Of a DNA stretch of 64,000 nucleotides, positions 46,359 through 55,506 are shown one piece after another. The notes beneath the pieces were generated by a model. That model did not search any database. It was not told where the DNA came from and saw nothing but the letters and a program-made list of their open reading frames with translations. The translations under genes were made by a program, and so were the position numbers. This stretch comes from Mycolicibacterium boenickei (GTDB lineage: Bacteria > Actinomycetota > Actinomycetes > Mycobacteriales > Mycobacteriaceae): positions 5,580,001 to 5,644,000 of the forward strand of contig NZ_AP022579.1 of assembly GCF_010731295.1 (NCBI RefSeq). The letters are read 5' to 3'. The stretch's first letter is position 1. The number at the start of each line of letters is the position of its first letter.

Positions 46359-46390
46359 CCTGCCGACTTTCGGCAGGACAATCCATGTTA
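46359..46390 (-). promoter_or_regulatory. ssrA promoter with hairpin in the 5' leader
   Basis: TAACAT (46390-46385) is a fair -10 with TTGGCG (46415-46410) as -35. It predicts a start near 46378. Perfect 8-bp arms CCTGCCGA/TCGGCAGG (46359-46377) lie in the short leader, 7 nt from the mature 5' end, perhaps a processing signal. Confidence 0.5.
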
Positions 46391-46520
46391 CGCGAACACC
46401 AACCGCGAGCGCCAAGCCATTATTCCGCGGCACTTTCGTGTCGCTCGGAGGCGCCGAGGGTGCGTGGAATGCTGGCTCGGCACGGAGTGTCGGCCAGCAG
46501 ACACGCACGCTCGCGGTGCT

Positions 46521-47012
46521 TCAGGACATGCCCTTGGCTCGGCGACCCAACTCGCGGGTGATCTCGCGATCGGCGTCACGCTTGGCCAGGTCCTGGCGCT
46601 TGTCGTGGGCCTGCTTACCGCGGGCCAGCGCCAGTTCGACCTTCACCTTGCCGTCGGAGAAGTACATCGACAGCGGCACCAGCGTCAGGTTGCCGTCGCG
46701 GATCTTGCCGATCAGGTTGTCGATCTCCCTGCGGTGCAACAGCAGCTTGCGGTTGCGCCGCGGCGCGTGGTTGGTCCAGGTGCCATGGTGGTACTCGGCG
46801 ATGTGCACGTTGCGCAGCCAGATCTCACCGTCGTCGACGGTGGCGAACGCGTCGGCCAGTGAGGCCTGGCCTTCGCGCAGGCTCTTGACCTCGGTGCCCA
46901 TCAGCGCGATACCCGCCTCATAGGTATCGAGAATCATGTAGTTGTGCCGCGCCTTGCGATTGCTGGCCACAATCTGCTTATTGCCGGCGGGGCTGGACTT
47001 CTTGGTCGCCAC
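46521..47012 (-). CDS. smpB: tmRNA-binding protein SmpB
   Basis: 163 residues, the normal size. Diagnostic segments are [37 protein letters not shown], the RNA-binding barrel with [22 protein letters not shown], and the C-terminal GRRAKGMS tail that enters the empty A site of the ribosome. The His/Lys-rich [20 protein letters not shown] and [35 protein letters not shown] are also family hallmarks. It delivers tmRNA to stalled ribosomes. It lies 10 bp downstream of ftsX; the order prfB-MscS-ftsE-ftsX-smpB-ssrA matches M. tuberculosis. Confidence 0.97.
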   Translation of the reverse strand: MATKKSSPAGNKQIVASNRKARHNYMILDTYEAGIALMGTEVKSLREGQASLADAFATVDDGEIWLRNVHIAEYHHGTWTNHAPRRNRKLLLHRREIDNLIGKIRDGNLTLVPLSMYFSDGKVKVELALARGKQAHDKRQDLAKRDADREITRELGRRAKGMS

Positions 47013-47022
47013 TAGTTCACGA

Positions 47023-47919
47023 CTACCTTCGTATGTAGAGCCGCAGCGTCACATACGCGGTTATGCCGGACATCGCCAGGCCGAGGAACAGCATCCACGG
47101 TGCGCTGAAGTAGAGCACGTCAGCGTAGTCGACCCGGGCAATCAAATTCGACTGATAAAACTGGTCGAGCGCCTTCTCCAGGAACACGGCCCGGACCACG
47201 ATCAGCCCGACGATGGCGATCACCACACCGATCAGCGCCGCGATCATCGCCTCGACGAGGAACGGCAACTGGGTGTACCAACGGGTCGCACCGACCAGGC
47301 GCATGATGCCGATCTCGGTGCGCCGCGTGTACGCGGCCACCTGAACCATGTTGGCGATCAGCAACACCGCGCCGATCGCCTGCACCAGCGCCACCGCGAA
47401 CGCGACGCTGCTGAGCCCGTCGAGCACCGCGAACAAGCGGTCGATCAGGTCCTTCTGGTTGAGCACGTTGAGCACGCCGGGCTGGCCCTGCATGGCCTTG
47501 TCGAACGCCTCGTGCTGCTCGGGGTCGTTGAGCTTGACGATGAACGACGCCGGGAACGCGTCCTTGCCCGCGACATCCTTGTACTGCGGGAACTTCTTGA
47601 TCGCGTCGTCGTAGGCCTGCTCGCGATTGAGGAAGCTCAGCGAACGCACGTCGTCGCGGTCGTCGATCATCCGGTACAGCGTTTTGCACGCTTCTTCGTC
47701 GCAGTTGGGGTCGTTGGCCGAGATGTCGTCGGTGAGGAACACCTGGCTCTCGACGCGGTCCAGATAGATGTCGCGGGACTGGTCGGCCAGTCGCACCACC
47801 AGCAGACCGCCACCGAACAACCCGATCGAGATTGCGGTGGTCAGGATCATCGCCACCGTCATCGTGACGTTGCGACGAAGCCCGGTCAGAACTTCATTGA
47901 CAAGAAAGCCGAAGCGCAC
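47023..47919 (-). CDS. ftsX: Cell division protein FtsX (ABC-type permease)
   Basis: 298 residues with four membrane helices: [21 protein letters not shown] near residue 27, then three C-terminal ones ([64 protein letters not shown]). The extracellular loop holds [10 protein letters not shown], with two Cys. [15 protein letters not shown] is a typical loop. With FtsE it activates RipC-type peptidoglycan hydrolase in mycobacteria, by family knowledge. It abuts ftsE with no gap and is followed by smpB after 10 bp. Confidence 0.96.
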   Translation of the reverse strand: MRFGFLVNEVLTGLRRNVTMTVAMILTTAISIGLFGGGLLVVRLADQSRDIYLDRVESQVFLTDDISANDPNCDEEACKTLYRMIDDRDDVRSLSFLNREQAYDDAIKKFPQYKDVAGKDAFPASFIVKLNDPEQHEAFDKAMQGQPGVLNVLNQKDLIDRLFAVLDGLSSVAFAVALVQAIGAVLLIANMVQVAAYTRRTEIGIMRLVGATRWYTQLPFLVEAMIAALIGVVIAIVGLIVVRAVFLEKALDQFYQSNLIARVDYADVLYFSAPWMLFLGLAMSGITAYVTLRLYIRR

Positions 47920-48609
47920 TTAGCGATCCATTCCGTAGACGCCGCGCTGCTCATCACGGATCAGCCGGCCGAGTTCGAGTTCGACGACCCGCTGACGCAT
48001 GGAGTCGACGATGTGATGGTCGTGGGTGGCCATCAGCACCGTGGTGCCGGTGCGGTTGATCCGTTCCAGCAGATCCATGATGTCCTTGCTGGTCTCCGGA
48101 TCCAAGTTTCCGGTGGGCTCGTCGGCGATCAGGACCAGCGGGCGGTTGACGAAGGCCCGCGCGATGGCGACGCGCTGCTGCTCACCACCGGACAGTTCGC
48201 TCGGCAAGCGGTTGGCCTTGCCGGACAGGCCGACCATCTCCAGCACGTCCGGGACCACGCGGTTGATCACCTCGCCGCGCTTGCCGATCACCTCGAGCGC
48301 GAATGCCACGTTCTCGAACACGGTCTTCTGCTGAAGCAGGCGGAAGTCCTGGAACACGCAGCCGATGACCTGTCGCAGGCTCGGGACGTGCCGGCCGGCC
48401 AGCTTGTTGACGTGAAACTTGGAGACCCGGATGTCGCCGGAGGTGGGCGTCTCGGCCGCCAGCAGCAGCCGCATGAACGTCGACTTGCCCGAACCCGACG
48501 GGCCGATCAGGAAGACGAACTCACCCTTGTCGATTTTCAACGAGACGTCGTCGAGCGCTGGGCGCGCCGAAGACTTGTAGTGCTTCGTCACGTGGTCGAG
48601 GGTGATCAT
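47920..48609 (-). CDS. ftsE: Cell division ATP-binding protein FtsE
   Basis: 229 residues. Walker [11 protein letters not shown], signature [14 protein letters not shown], Walker [12 protein letters not shown] and the D loop are all present, with [18 protein letters not shown] typical of FtsE. It drives FtsX at the division septum. ATG 48609 is preferred over the adjacent GTG 48612. TACACT (48626-48621) is a likely -10 that would start transcription about 5 nt before the ATG, giving a near-leaderless message from an internal promoter; the Rv3103c-like gene precedes it on the same strand. Confidence 0.96.
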   Translation of the reverse strand: MITLDHVTKHYKSSARPALDDVSLKIDKGEFVFLIGPSGSGKSTFMRLLLAAETPTSGDIRVSKFHVNKLAGRHVPSLRQVIGCVFQDFRLLQQKTVFENVAFALEVIGKRGEVINRVVPDVLEMVGLSGKANRLPSELSGGEQQRVAIARAFVNRPLVLIADEPTGNLDPETSKDIMDLLERINRTGTTVLMATHDHHIVDSMRQRVVELELGRLIRDEQRGVYGMDR

Positions 48610-48654
48610 CACGGCACGCCAGTGTAGCGGGGCGACAGCATCCGGCTGGTCAGG

Positions 48655-49182
48655 CTATCGCGGCAATGTCGGTGCCACCGACTCCTGACCCGGTTGCGGC
48701 TGCTCGACGGCGGGGCTCGGGGCCGGCCCCGGGAACACCGGCAACGTGAAAGGCGGGAGCAGTCCCGGACCGTCCGGATCGATCACCGTCGTCCGCGGAG
48801 CCCCCGGCGGCGGCGTGGTCGTCGGGCTCGTCGGCGCACCCGGCGTGGTGGTCTCGGTGGTCTCCGGAGTCTCGGTCGGCGTCGTGGTCGTCGGGACCGT
48901 GGTTTCGGTGGTCTCCGGAGTCTCCGTCGGCGTCGTCGTGCGGGGAGCTTGCAGCTTCGTGCGCGGCACCCAGGTGTACTCGGGATCGGGCACGAAGCCG
49001 GGCGGCACCACCTGACTGTCGGGTGACTGCGGCGTCGCCTGTTTGGGCGCGTACTCCTGCTGCACCCACGACAGCGCGATGAACACGATGATCAGCACGA
49101 CGGTCGACGTGCGAAGCCGACCGACACGGCTGTGCCACAGCCTTTCGACCGTCTCGGTCACCCGGGTGAAGTCGAGTTTCAC
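48655..49182 (-). CDS. Membrane-anchored Pro/Thr-rich protein (Rv3103c-like)
   Basis: 175 residues. One helix (TSTVVLIIVFIALSWVQQEY, residues about 25-44) anchors it after a short cytoplasmic N-terminus (DFTRVTETVERLWHSRVGRLR). The exterior part is low complexity, rich in Pro and Thr, with the tandem repeat TPTETPETTETT at two places (separated by VPTTT). It then ends with PGLLPPFTLPVFPGPAPSPAVEQPQP. Such a rod could cross the wall next to FtsEX. Its position between the mechanosensitive channel and ftsE is kept in M. tuberculosis. Its ATG overlaps the stop of the channel gene. Function unknown. Confidence 0.85.
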   Translation of the reverse strand: MKLDFTRVTETVERLWHSRVGRLRTSTVVLIIVFIALSWVQQEYAPKQATPQSPDSQVVPPGFVPDPEYTWVPRTKLQAPRTTTPTETPETTETTVPTTTTPTETPETTETTTPGAPTSPTTTPPPGAPRTTVIDPDGPGLLPPFTLPVFPGPAPSPAVEQPQPGQESVAPTLPR

Positions 49183-50162
49183 TTCTTCGGCTCCTGAGCC
49201 GGGGCCGGGGGTGCCGCGACCGTCTCTGCGACCGCAGCGGGGTGAATGACGTCGCCTGCCGCGGCGATCGACGCGTCGGACGACGTCACCACGCCGGCCC
49301 GGCGCAGCGCCCGCACCACCCGCACACGCAGCCGTCGGCCCACGTCGAACTGTTTGCCCGGCAGCGTGCGCGCGACCATCCGGAGGTTCACGGTGTCCAG
49401 TCCGATGCTCTCGACACCCATCAGCTGCGGCTTGTCGAGCAGCAGCTTGGACAGCTCGCCGTCCTCGGCCGCCTTCTCTGCGACGTCGTTGAGCACGTCG
49501 TTGACCACGTTGAGGTCGGCGCTGACCGGGACGGGGATGTCGACGACGGCCCGCGCCCAGTCCTTGGACAGGTTCAGCGCCTTGACGATCTGCCCGTTGG
49601 GCACGGTGTACATCTCACCTTCGGATGACCGCAGCTTGGTGACCCGCAGCGTGACGTCCTCGACGGTGCCCTCGGCCTCGTTGGCGGCGGCGATCGTCAG
49701 CCGCACCAGGTCACCGAAGCCGTACTGCTTCTCGGTGATGATGAAGAAGCCGGCGAGCAGGTCCTGCACGATGCGCTGCGCACCGAAACCCAGCGCGGCA
49801 CCGAGCACTGCGGCCGGGGCGACCAGGGAGGCGACCGGCACCTGGAGGGCATCGGTGACCTCGACGAGCACGATGATGAACAGGACCGCCACCGACACCC
49901 ACGAGATCACCGAGGCGACGGCCTGCCGGTGCTTGGCACTCTCCGAGCGGACCAGCGCATCGCTTTCCTGATACTCGGCGTCGATCCGCCGCACGACGCG
50001 CTGTGCAGCCCAGTTGATGAACCGGGCCGCGAGCAGGCCGCCGATGAGCAGCAGGGCGATCCGAAGACCCGTGGTCAGGATCCAGACGCCGATCTCGCCG
50101 TGCCAGAACGAGTGCCAGCGGTCGGCGAGTTGAAGGGCGAGCACCGTATTAGTCGTCGTCAT
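49179..50162 (-). CDS. Small-conductance mechanosensitive channel (MscS family)
   Basis: 327 residues. The N-terminal helix ([21 protein letters not shown]) is followed by a second one ([27 protein letters not shown]). The pore helix and beta domain follow: [40 protein letters not shown], typical of MscS TM3, and [24 protein letters not shown]. It should open on membrane tension to release osmolytes. ATG 50162 lies inside the end of prfB (14-bp overlap), so it is coupled to prfB; the frame to 50342 is a shadow of prfB. The C-terminal 40 residues are Ala/Pro-rich. Confidence 0.93.
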   Translation of the reverse strand: MTTTNTVLALQLADRWHSFWHGEIGVWILTTGLRIALLLIGGLLAARFINWAAQRVVRRIDAEYQESDALVRSESAKHRQAVASVISWVSVAVLFIIVLVEVTDALQVPVASLVAPAAVLGAALGFGAQRIVQDLLAGFFIITEKQYGFGDLVRLTIAAANEAEGTVEDVTLRVTKLRSSEGEMYTVPNGQIVKALNLSKDWARAVVDIPVPVSADLNVVNDVLNDVAEKAAEDGELSKLLLDKPQLMGVESIGLDTVNLRMVARTLPGKQFDVGRRLRVRVVRALRRAGVVTSSDASIAAAGDVIHPAAVAETVAAPPAPAQEPKK

Positions 50163-51258
50163 CTTTTCTGTTGCGCCATCTGATCCCCGCTTCCAGGAAT
50201 CCGTCGATGTCCCCGTCCAGCACCGTGGCCGGGTTGCCGACCTCGTACTCGGTGCGCAGGTCCTTGACCATCTGATAGGGATGCAGCACGTAGGACCGCA
50301 TCTGGTTGCCCCACGAGCTGCCTCCGTCTCCCTTGAGCGCATCCATCTCGGCGCGCTCCTCCAGACGCTTGCGTTCCAGGAGCCGGGCCTGCAGCACCCG
50401 CATCGCCGCGACCTTGTTCTGCAGCTGCGACTTCTCGTTCTGACAGGTCACCACGATCCCGGTGGGGATGTGGGTGAGCCGGACCGCGGAGTCGGTGGTG
50501 TTCACCGACTGCCCGCCCGGACCGCTGGAGCGGTACACGTCGACGCGCAGATCCCCTTCCGGGATCTCGATGTGGTCGGTGGTTTCCACCACGGGCAGCA
50601 CCTCGACATCGGCGAACGACGTCTGACGGCGGCTCTGGTTGTCGAAGGGGCTGATGCGCACCAGCCGATGCGTGCCCTGCTCGACCGAGAGGGTGCCGTA
50701 GGCGAACGGGGCGTGCACCGCGAACGTCGCGCTCTTGATCCCGGCTTCCTCGGCGTAGGACGTGTCGAACACCTCGACCGGGTAGTCATGCTTCTCGGCC
50801 CACCGGATGTACATCCGCATCAGCATCTCGGCCCAGTCCGCGGCGTCGACGCCACCGGCGCCGGAGCGGATCGTCACGACGGCCTCGCGCTCGTCGTACT
50901 CACCCGAGAGCAGGGTGCGGACCTCGAGGGTCTCGATCTCCTCGCGAAGCTTGACGAGTTCGGCATCGGCCTCGGCGAGTTCGTCTTCCCCGCCTTCTTC
51001 GGCCGCGAGTTCGAACAGCACCGGCAGGTCATCGACACGCTGACGCAGCTCCTGCACCCGGCGCAGTTCACTCTGCGCGTGCGAGAGCTCACTGGTGACC
51101 TTCTGGGCCCGTGACTGGTCGTCCCAGAGGTTCGGATCGGAGGCCTGCTGCTCGAGCATGTCGATCCGCTGGCGCAGGCCATCGATGTCGAGCACCCGCT
51201 CCACGGTCGTCAGGGTGGTGTCGAGTGCGGCTACGGCGGCTTGGCGGTCTGGATCCAC
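50149..51258 (-). CDS. prfB: Peptide chain release factor 2
   Basis: 369 residues. The peptidyl-tRNA hydrolysis loop [22 protein letters not shown] (GGQ) and the stop-codon reader SPF in [15 protein letters not shown] are present; they distinguish RF2, which reads UGA and UAA. The gene reads as one uninterrupted frame: the in-frame UGA and slippery site of E. coli prfB near codon 26 are absent, so its synthesis should not be autoregulated by frameshift. It is the first gene of the prfB-MscS-ftsEX-smpB series and is divergent from fprA. Confidence 0.97.
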   Translation of the reverse strand: MDPDRQAAVAALDTTLTTVERVLDIDGLRQRIDMLEQQASDPNLWDDQSRAQKVTSELSHAQSELRRVQELRQRVDDLPVLFELAAEEGGEDELAEADAELVKLREEIETLEVRTLLSGEYDEREAVVTIRSGAGGVDAADWAEMLMRMYIRWAEKHDYPVEVFDTSYAEEAGIKSATFAVHAPFAYGTLSVEQGTHRLVRISPFDNQSRRQTSFADVEVLPVVETTDHIEIPEGDLRVDVYRSSGPGGQSVNTTDSAVRLTHIPTGIVVTCQNEKSQLQNKVAAMRVLQARLLERKRLEERAEMDALKGDGGSSWGNQMRSYVLHPYQMVKDLRTEYEVGNPATVLDGDIDGFLEAGIRWRNRKDDDD

Positions 51259-51408
51259 GAATGTTCAGGGTACCCGGCGGCATTTCGGCGGCAGTTCTCT
51301 CCGACTCGCGGCAGCACCGACGATCTGTGTTTAAAGTCGGTTGGTACCCGGCCCGACAGCCTCGGTACGGGTCTGTGACGACTTTTCCGGCTCGTAAGAA
51401 GGCAGGGT

Positions 51409-52779
51409 ATGCGCCCATATCACGTAGCGATCGTCGGCTCCGGCCCCTCGGGATTCTTTGCTGCCGCATCGCTGCTGAAGTTCGCCGATTCGCCCGACTC
51501 CGATCGCGACGTGCGAGTCGACATGCTCGAGATGCTGCCGACCCCGTGGGGGCTGGTGCGTTCGGGAGTGGCGCCCGACCATCCGAAGATCAAGTCGATC
51601 AGCGCGCAGTTCGACAAGACCGCGGCCGACGCCCGGTTCCGGTTCTTCGGCAACATCAAGGTCGGCGAGCACATCACGCCGGCAGAGTTGGCGGACCGCT
51701 ACGACGCGGTGGTCTACGCCATCGGGGCGCAATCGGACCGGGCGCTGCACATCCCCGGCGAAGACCTGCCTGGCAGCGTGGCAGCCGTCGATTTCGTCGG
51801 CTGGTACAACGCCCACCCCCATTTCGACGGCATGGCACCGAATCTGGCGGGTGGACGTGCGGTGGTGGTCGGCAACGGCAACGTCGCACTGGACGTGGCC
51901 CGCATCCTGGTCAGCGACCCGCAAGCCCTGGCCAACACCGACATCGCCGACCACGCGCTGGCCTCGCTGGACACCCGCGGGGTGGAAGAGGTGGTGGTGA
52001 TCGGACGCCGCGGGCCACTGCAGGCGACGTTCACCACCCTGGAATTGCGCGAGCTCGGCGATCTGGAGGGGTTGGGCGACGTCGACGTCATCCTCGACCC
52101 GGCCGATTTCGACGGCATCACCGACGAGGATCTGGAGGCGGCGAGCAAGACCGTCAAACAGAACATCAAGGTGCTGCGCAAGTATGTCGCCGAGCAACCG
52201 CGAGAAGCCAAGCGGCGCATCGTGTTCCGCTTCTGCACCTCCCCCGTCGAATTGCGCGGCGAGGATCACGTCGAGTCGATCGTGCTGGGCCGCAACGAAC
52301 TTGTCCGCGACGCCGACGGGCGCATGGTGGCCAAGGACACCGGCGACCGCGAGGAGCTGCCCGCCCAGCTGGTGGTCCGGGCGGTCGGCTACCGGGGCGT
52401 GCCGACACCGGGACTGCCGTTCGACGAACGCTCCGGGACGATCCCCCACACCGACGGACGTATCGACGGCAGTCGCAACGAATACGTGGTGGGCTGGATC
52501 AAGCGTGGACCGTCCGGCGTGATCGGCAGCAACAAGAAGGACTCACAGGACACCGTCGACACCCTGCTCGAAGATCTGCGGGCCGGCGGAGTCGACGAGC
52601 GCGGCGCCGAGTACGACATCGAGCTCGCCGAATGGCTGCTGCAGCACCAGCCGAAGCTCGTCACCGGCGAGCACTGGCAGCTGATCGACGCGCACGAGCG
52701 CGCCGCCGGGGAAACCGTCGGCCGCCCACGCGTGAAGTTGGCGAGCGTGGCCGAATTGCTCCGGATCGCGCACGCCTGA
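51409..52779 (+). CDS. fprA: NADPH-ferredoxin reductase FprA
   Basis: 456 residues, the FprA size, like adrenodoxin reductase. FAD motif: YHVAIVGSGPSGFFAAASLLK near residue 4. NADPH part: AVVVGNGNVALDVARILV (GxGxxA/G) and VVVIGRRGPLQATFT. The C-terminal WIKRGPSGVIGSNKKDSQDTV is strongly conserved. It moves electrons from NADPH to ferredoxins for P450s and similar systems. The ATG follows AAGGCAGG by about 3-4 nt. It is divergent from prfB with 150 bp between, as in M. tuberculosis (Rv3106). Confidence 0.96.
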   Translation: MRPYHVAIVGSGPSGFFAAASLLKFADSPDSDRDVRVDMLEMLPTPWGLVRSGVAPDHPKIKSISAQFDKTAADARFRFFGNIKVGEHITPAELADRYDAVVYAIGAQSDRALHIPGEDLPGSVAAVDFVGWYNAHPHFDGMAPNLAGGRAVVVGNGNVALDVARILVSDPQALANTDIADHALASLDTRGVEEVVVIGRRGPLQATFTTLELRELGDLEGLGDVDVILDPADFDGITDEDLEAASKTVKQNIKVLRKYVAEQPREAKRRIVFRFCTSPVELRGEDHVESIVLGRNELVRDADGRMVAKDTGDREELPAQLVVRAVGYRGVPTPGLPFDERSGTIPHTDGRIDGSRNEYVVGWIKRGPSGVIGSNKKDSQDTVDTLLEDLRAGGVDERGAEYDIELAEWLLQHQPKLVTGEHWQLIDAHERAAGETVGRPRVKLASVAELLRIAHA

Positions 52780-53112
52780 TCAGGCCGGCGGCGGACCGTC
52801 CGGCGCGAACGCCCATTTGTCCGGGTTGCCCGGCGAGTAGACGACCGGGAACAGCGCACCCATGGCCGGCCACTCGTTCACGTCGACCGCCATGCGCTGG
52901 TAGACGACGTGCTCGTTGACCGTCGGCCCGGTGATGACGCCGGTGATGGTGACGTACTGCTCCCCCGTCGCGTCCGGGCGCGGGCTCACCCCGGTCACCA
53001 GCAACGTGCCGTGCGCCAGTTCACCGCGAATTCCCCGGCGCTGCATGATCCGTGGCGCCAGCAGCAGCACGAGCGCCCCGACCAGCAGGAGGAGTATTCC
53101 GAATTCCCACAC
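52780..53112 (-). CDS. Small single-pass membrane protein, DUF3592-like
   Basis: 110 residues. The first hydrophobic segment ([20 protein letters not shown]) is followed by a soluble beta domain: [73 protein letters not shown]. The pattern (V/I)TGVI.G...V.E..VY.R and [11 protein letters not shown] resembles DUF3592. GTG 53112 is chosen for fit to the membrane helix; a start further upstream in frame is possible. It abuts fprA at its stop (convergent) and is divergent from hisN, 23 bp away. Function unknown. Confidence 0.7.
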   Translation of the reverse strand: MWEFGILLLLVGALVLLLAPRIMQRRGIRGELAHGTLLVTGVSPRPDATGEQYVTITGVITGPTVNEHVVYQRMAVDVNEWPAMGALFPVVYSPGNPDKWAFAPDGPPPA

Positions 53113-53135
53113 CAGGCCATGGTAGGACTTCAGCC

Positions 53136-53918
53136 ATGAGCACCATCGCAGATGACATGGCACTGGCCCTCCAACTGGCCGACCAGGCCGACACCCTGAC
53201 CATGGATCGCTTCGGCGCCCTGGATCTGCACATCGAGACCAAACCCGACCTGACCCCGGTCACCGATGCCGACCGCGGCGCCGAGGAAGCACTGCGGGCC
53301 TCGCTGGCCGCGGCCCGCCCGGGCGACACGGTGTTCGGCGAAGAATTCGGTGGCACAACGACTTTGACCGGCCGCCAGTGGGTGATCGATCCGATCGACG
53401 GAACCAAGAACTTCGTCCGCGGCGTGCCGGTGTGGTGCACGCTGATCGCGCTGCTCGAAGACGGCGTCCCGACCGTCGGCGTGGTGAGTGCACCGGCGCT
53501 CGCGCGGCGCTGGTGGGCCGGGCTGGGCCAGGGCGCGTTCGGCTCGTTCGCCGGGGCCACCCGCACGCTGTCGGTGTCGGGGGTTACCGATCTCGCGGCG
53601 GCGAGCCTGTCGTACTCGGACCTGACGACCGGATGGGAACACCGTCGCGACCGTTTCGTCGAACTCACCGACGCGGTGTGGCGGGTGCGCGCCTACGGCG
53701 ATTTCTGGTCGTACTGCATGGTCGCCGAAGGCGCGGTCGACATCGCCTGCGAGCCCGAGGTGAAGCTCTGGGACATCGCGCCGCTGGACATCCTCATCCG
53801 CGAGGCCGGCGGCACGTTCACCAGCATCGACGGGGCCGCCGGTCCGCACGGCGGCAGCGCGCTGGCCACCAACGGGCCGCTGCACGCCGCCGTGCTGGAC
53901 CGGCTTGCGAGCAACTGA
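53136..53918 (+). CDS. hisN: Histidinol-phosphatase of the inositol monophosphatase family
   Basis: 260 residues, closely following Rv3137 HisN in sequence. The metal-binding motifs are GEEFGG (Glu), [16 protein letters not shown] (D-x-I-D-G-T) and [18 protein letters not shown] (WD near the C-terminus). It dephosphorylates L-histidinol phosphate in histidine synthesis; related paralogues use inositol phosphates, so the exact choice rests on similarity to the known HisN. ATG 53136 begins [18 protein letters not shown]; a longer frame to 53052 has no support. It is convergent with the MDR reductase, only 2 bp between stops. Confidence 0.9.
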   Translation: MSTIADDMALALQLADQADTLTMDRFGALDLHIETKPDLTPVTDADRGAEEALRASLAAARPGDTVFGEEFGGTTTLTGRQWVIDPIDGTKNFVRGVPVWCTLIALLEDGVPTVGVVSAPALARRWWAGLGQGAFGSFAGATRTLSVSGVTDLAAASLSYSDLTTGWEHRRDRFVELTDAVWRVRAYGDFWSYCMVAEGAVDIACEPEVKLWDIAPLDILIREAGGTFTSIDGAAGPHGGSALATNGPLHAAVLDRLASN

Positions 53919-53920
53919 GC

Positions 53921-54838
53921 TCACGGCTGGATGACAAACCGGCCCCGTACTCCGCCCTTGGCGACCGCCCGGTGGGCCTCGGCCACCTGATCGAGCGGCA
54001 GCACCGCATGCACCCGGGCCGGTATCTGGCCCGCCGCCGCACGCTCGAGGAGTCCGGCAAGCCTGGCGCCGTCGGGGTGGGCCACCACGGCCGTGACGGC
54101 GATGCCGCGTTCAGCGGGCAGCTGAGCACTCGGCTGCACGCCGACGAACTGCCCACCGTCGCGGACGAGCGCGAGCGCCGCCTGCTGCATCGCGCCGGCA
54201 TCGGCGACCGCGTCCCACCCCGGTTCGGCGTCGGCGGTGAACTCCGCCCCGAGACCGCGGACGAAGTCCTCGTCATGCTCGCGGGCCAGACCGGTCACCT
54301 TCCAGCCGCGCTCCTGGGCGAGCACGATGAGGTAACCCCCGACCGCACCGGCCGCGCCGGTGACCAGCAGGCGGGCACCACCGGCAGGTGGGTCGCCGAG
54401 CAGATCGAGGATCTGTGCCGCGGTTAATCCGTTGAGCGGCACCGTCGCTGCGGTGCTCAAGTCCAGCCCGTCGGGTACCACGGCAACGTCGGCGACAGCT
54501 ACCACCAGGCGCTCGGCGTACGTGCCGTAGTCCCGGTCGAAACCGGCGACCACCCCGGCGACCCGCGTGCCCACGGCCAGATCCACATCAGGACCCGCCG
54601 ACTCGACCGTGCCCGCGAACTCCCAGCCGAGCCCGGTCCAGTTCGGCTGGTTCACCAGCCCGAGATCGTGGAATACACCGGCGGCCACACCGAGGTCGAC
54701 AGGGTTGACCGTCGCTGCGGCGACCTTCACCCGGACCTGGCCCGGTCCCGGTTCGACAAGTGGAACATCGACGATCTCGATCGAATCCGGGCCGCCCGGA
54801 GTACGGACGACCGCGGCGCGAAACGTGGCGACAGACAT
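53921..54838 (-). CDS. NADP-dependent MDR oxidoreductase (quinone reductase type)
   Basis: 305 residues, zinc-free medium-chain dehydrogenase/reductase. Recognisable elements are VNPVDLGVAAGVFHDLG, LGWEFAGTVESAGPDVDLAVGTRVAGV, the nucleotide loop LLVTGAAGAVGGYLIVLAQERG (GxGxxG-like AAGAVG) and the C-terminal LDQVAEAHRAVAKGGVRGRFVI. It reduces quinones or enones with NADPH. It is divergent from an HxlR regulator, with a perfect 20-bp palindrome between, the usual arrangement for redox-responsive HxlR control. Confidence 0.9.
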   Translation of the reverse strand: MSVATFRAAVVRTPGGPDSIEIVDVPLVEPGPGQVRVKVAAATVNPVDLGVAAGVFHDLGLVNQPNWTGLGWEFAGTVESAGPDVDLAVGTRVAGVVAGFDRDYGTYAERLVVAVADVAVVPDGLDLSTAATVPLNGLTAAQILDLLGDPPAGGARLLVTGAAGAVGGYLIVLAQERGWKVTGLAREHDEDFVRGLGAEFTADAEPGWDAVADAGAMQQAALALVRDGGQFVGVQPSAQLPAERGIAVTAVVAHPDGARLAGLLERAAAGQIPARVHAVLPLDQVAEAHRAVAKGGVRGRFVIQP

Positions 54839-54915
54839 GAAAATTCACTCCTCTGGAACCTTGTGGCGAACTGCTTTCCTACTCCACGATGGAGGGGTAG
54901 CTCTCCAATGGGAAG

Positions 54916-54935
54916 TACGCACTTCGAAGTGCGTA
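54916..54935. promoter_or_regulatory. HxlR operator, TACGCACTTCGAAGTGCGTA
   Basis: Perfect 20-bp palindrome centred on TTCGAA, 28 bp before the HxlR GTG and 78 bp before the divergent reductase. HxlR dimers bind this kind of symmetric site between themselves and the target gene. Confidence 0.8.
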
Positions 54936-54962
54936 ACTCACCTCGGAGCGAAAGGAGCGGAC

Positions 54963-55412
54963 GTGCCGACGACAACCGCGGCCCAGCAGCGGGCACGAGC
55001 AAAGCTGGAGTACGACGCCTTTCTGGCGAACTGCCCCAGCCGTCAACTACTCGACCGGATCAGCGACAAGTGGGTTGCGCTGATCCTGGCGGCCCTCGGT
55101 GGCGACGGTCCGCGCCCCGGGGCCTGCGACACCGGTGAACCCCGGCCGATGCGCTATTCCGAGCTCTCCCGCCGCCTCGCCGGAGTGAGCCAGAAGATGC
55201 TGACCCAGACCTTGCGCTCCCTCGAACGCGACGGGTTGCTCACCCGGACGGTAACGCCGAGCGTGCCGGTCACGGTCACCTACGAGCTCACCGAACTGGG
55301 CTTTTCCCTGCACCACCTGATGACCGGGATCAAATCGTGGGCCGAGGCGCACATGGACGAGGTACGCCTGAACCGCGAGCGGTACGACCAGGTTTCGGCA
55401 GTAGAACGCTGA
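54963..55412 (+). CDS. HxlR family transcriptional regulator
   Basis: 149 residues. The winged helix has CPSRQLLDRISDKWVALILAALGG, with the Cys near the N-terminus typical of HxlR/YodB redox sensors, then RYSELSRRLAGVSQKMLTQTLRSLERDGLLTRTV and PVTVTYELTELGFSL. The single early Cys could make it thiol-responsive; two later proteins in the family use this for quinone or aldehyde sensing. GTG 54963 has AAAGGAG 7 nt upstream. The insertion GGDGPRPGACDTGEP adds a second Cys in the wing region, slightly unusual. It is divergent from its likely target. Confidence 0.9.
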   Translation: MPTTTAAQQRARAKLEYDAFLANCPSRQLLDRISDKWVALILAALGGDGPRPGACDTGEPRPMRYSELSRRLAGVSQKMLTQTLRSLERDGLLTRTVTPSVPVTVTYELTELGFSLHHLMTGIKSWAEAHMDEVRLNRERYDQVSAVER

Positions 55413-55442
55413 TCCCAGTCGATGTGAAGTTGGTAACAGATG

Positions 55443-55470
55443 CCGTACCTTACTCCGGAGTAAGATACGG
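55443..55470. promoter_or_regulatory. 28-bp near-palindrome before fadE24
   Basis: Core CTTACTCCGGAGTAAG (55449-55464) is perfect and is framed by CCGTA (55443-55447) and TACGG (55466-55470), with one mismatched pair between. It overlaps a TAAGAT -10 (55461-55466) and lies 37 bp from the ATG. It does not match the KstR or KstR2 consensus. Confidence 0.8.
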
Positions 55471-55506
55471 TCAGATGCGTCGCCACGACCAACAGAGGCA
55501 GCTGAC

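Noticed and set aside
46942..48627. 561-residue plus-strand frame opposite ftsX and ftsE
   Set aside because: Antisense shadow of two well-supported genes; composition is His/Arg/Asp-rich as expected from high-GC complement.
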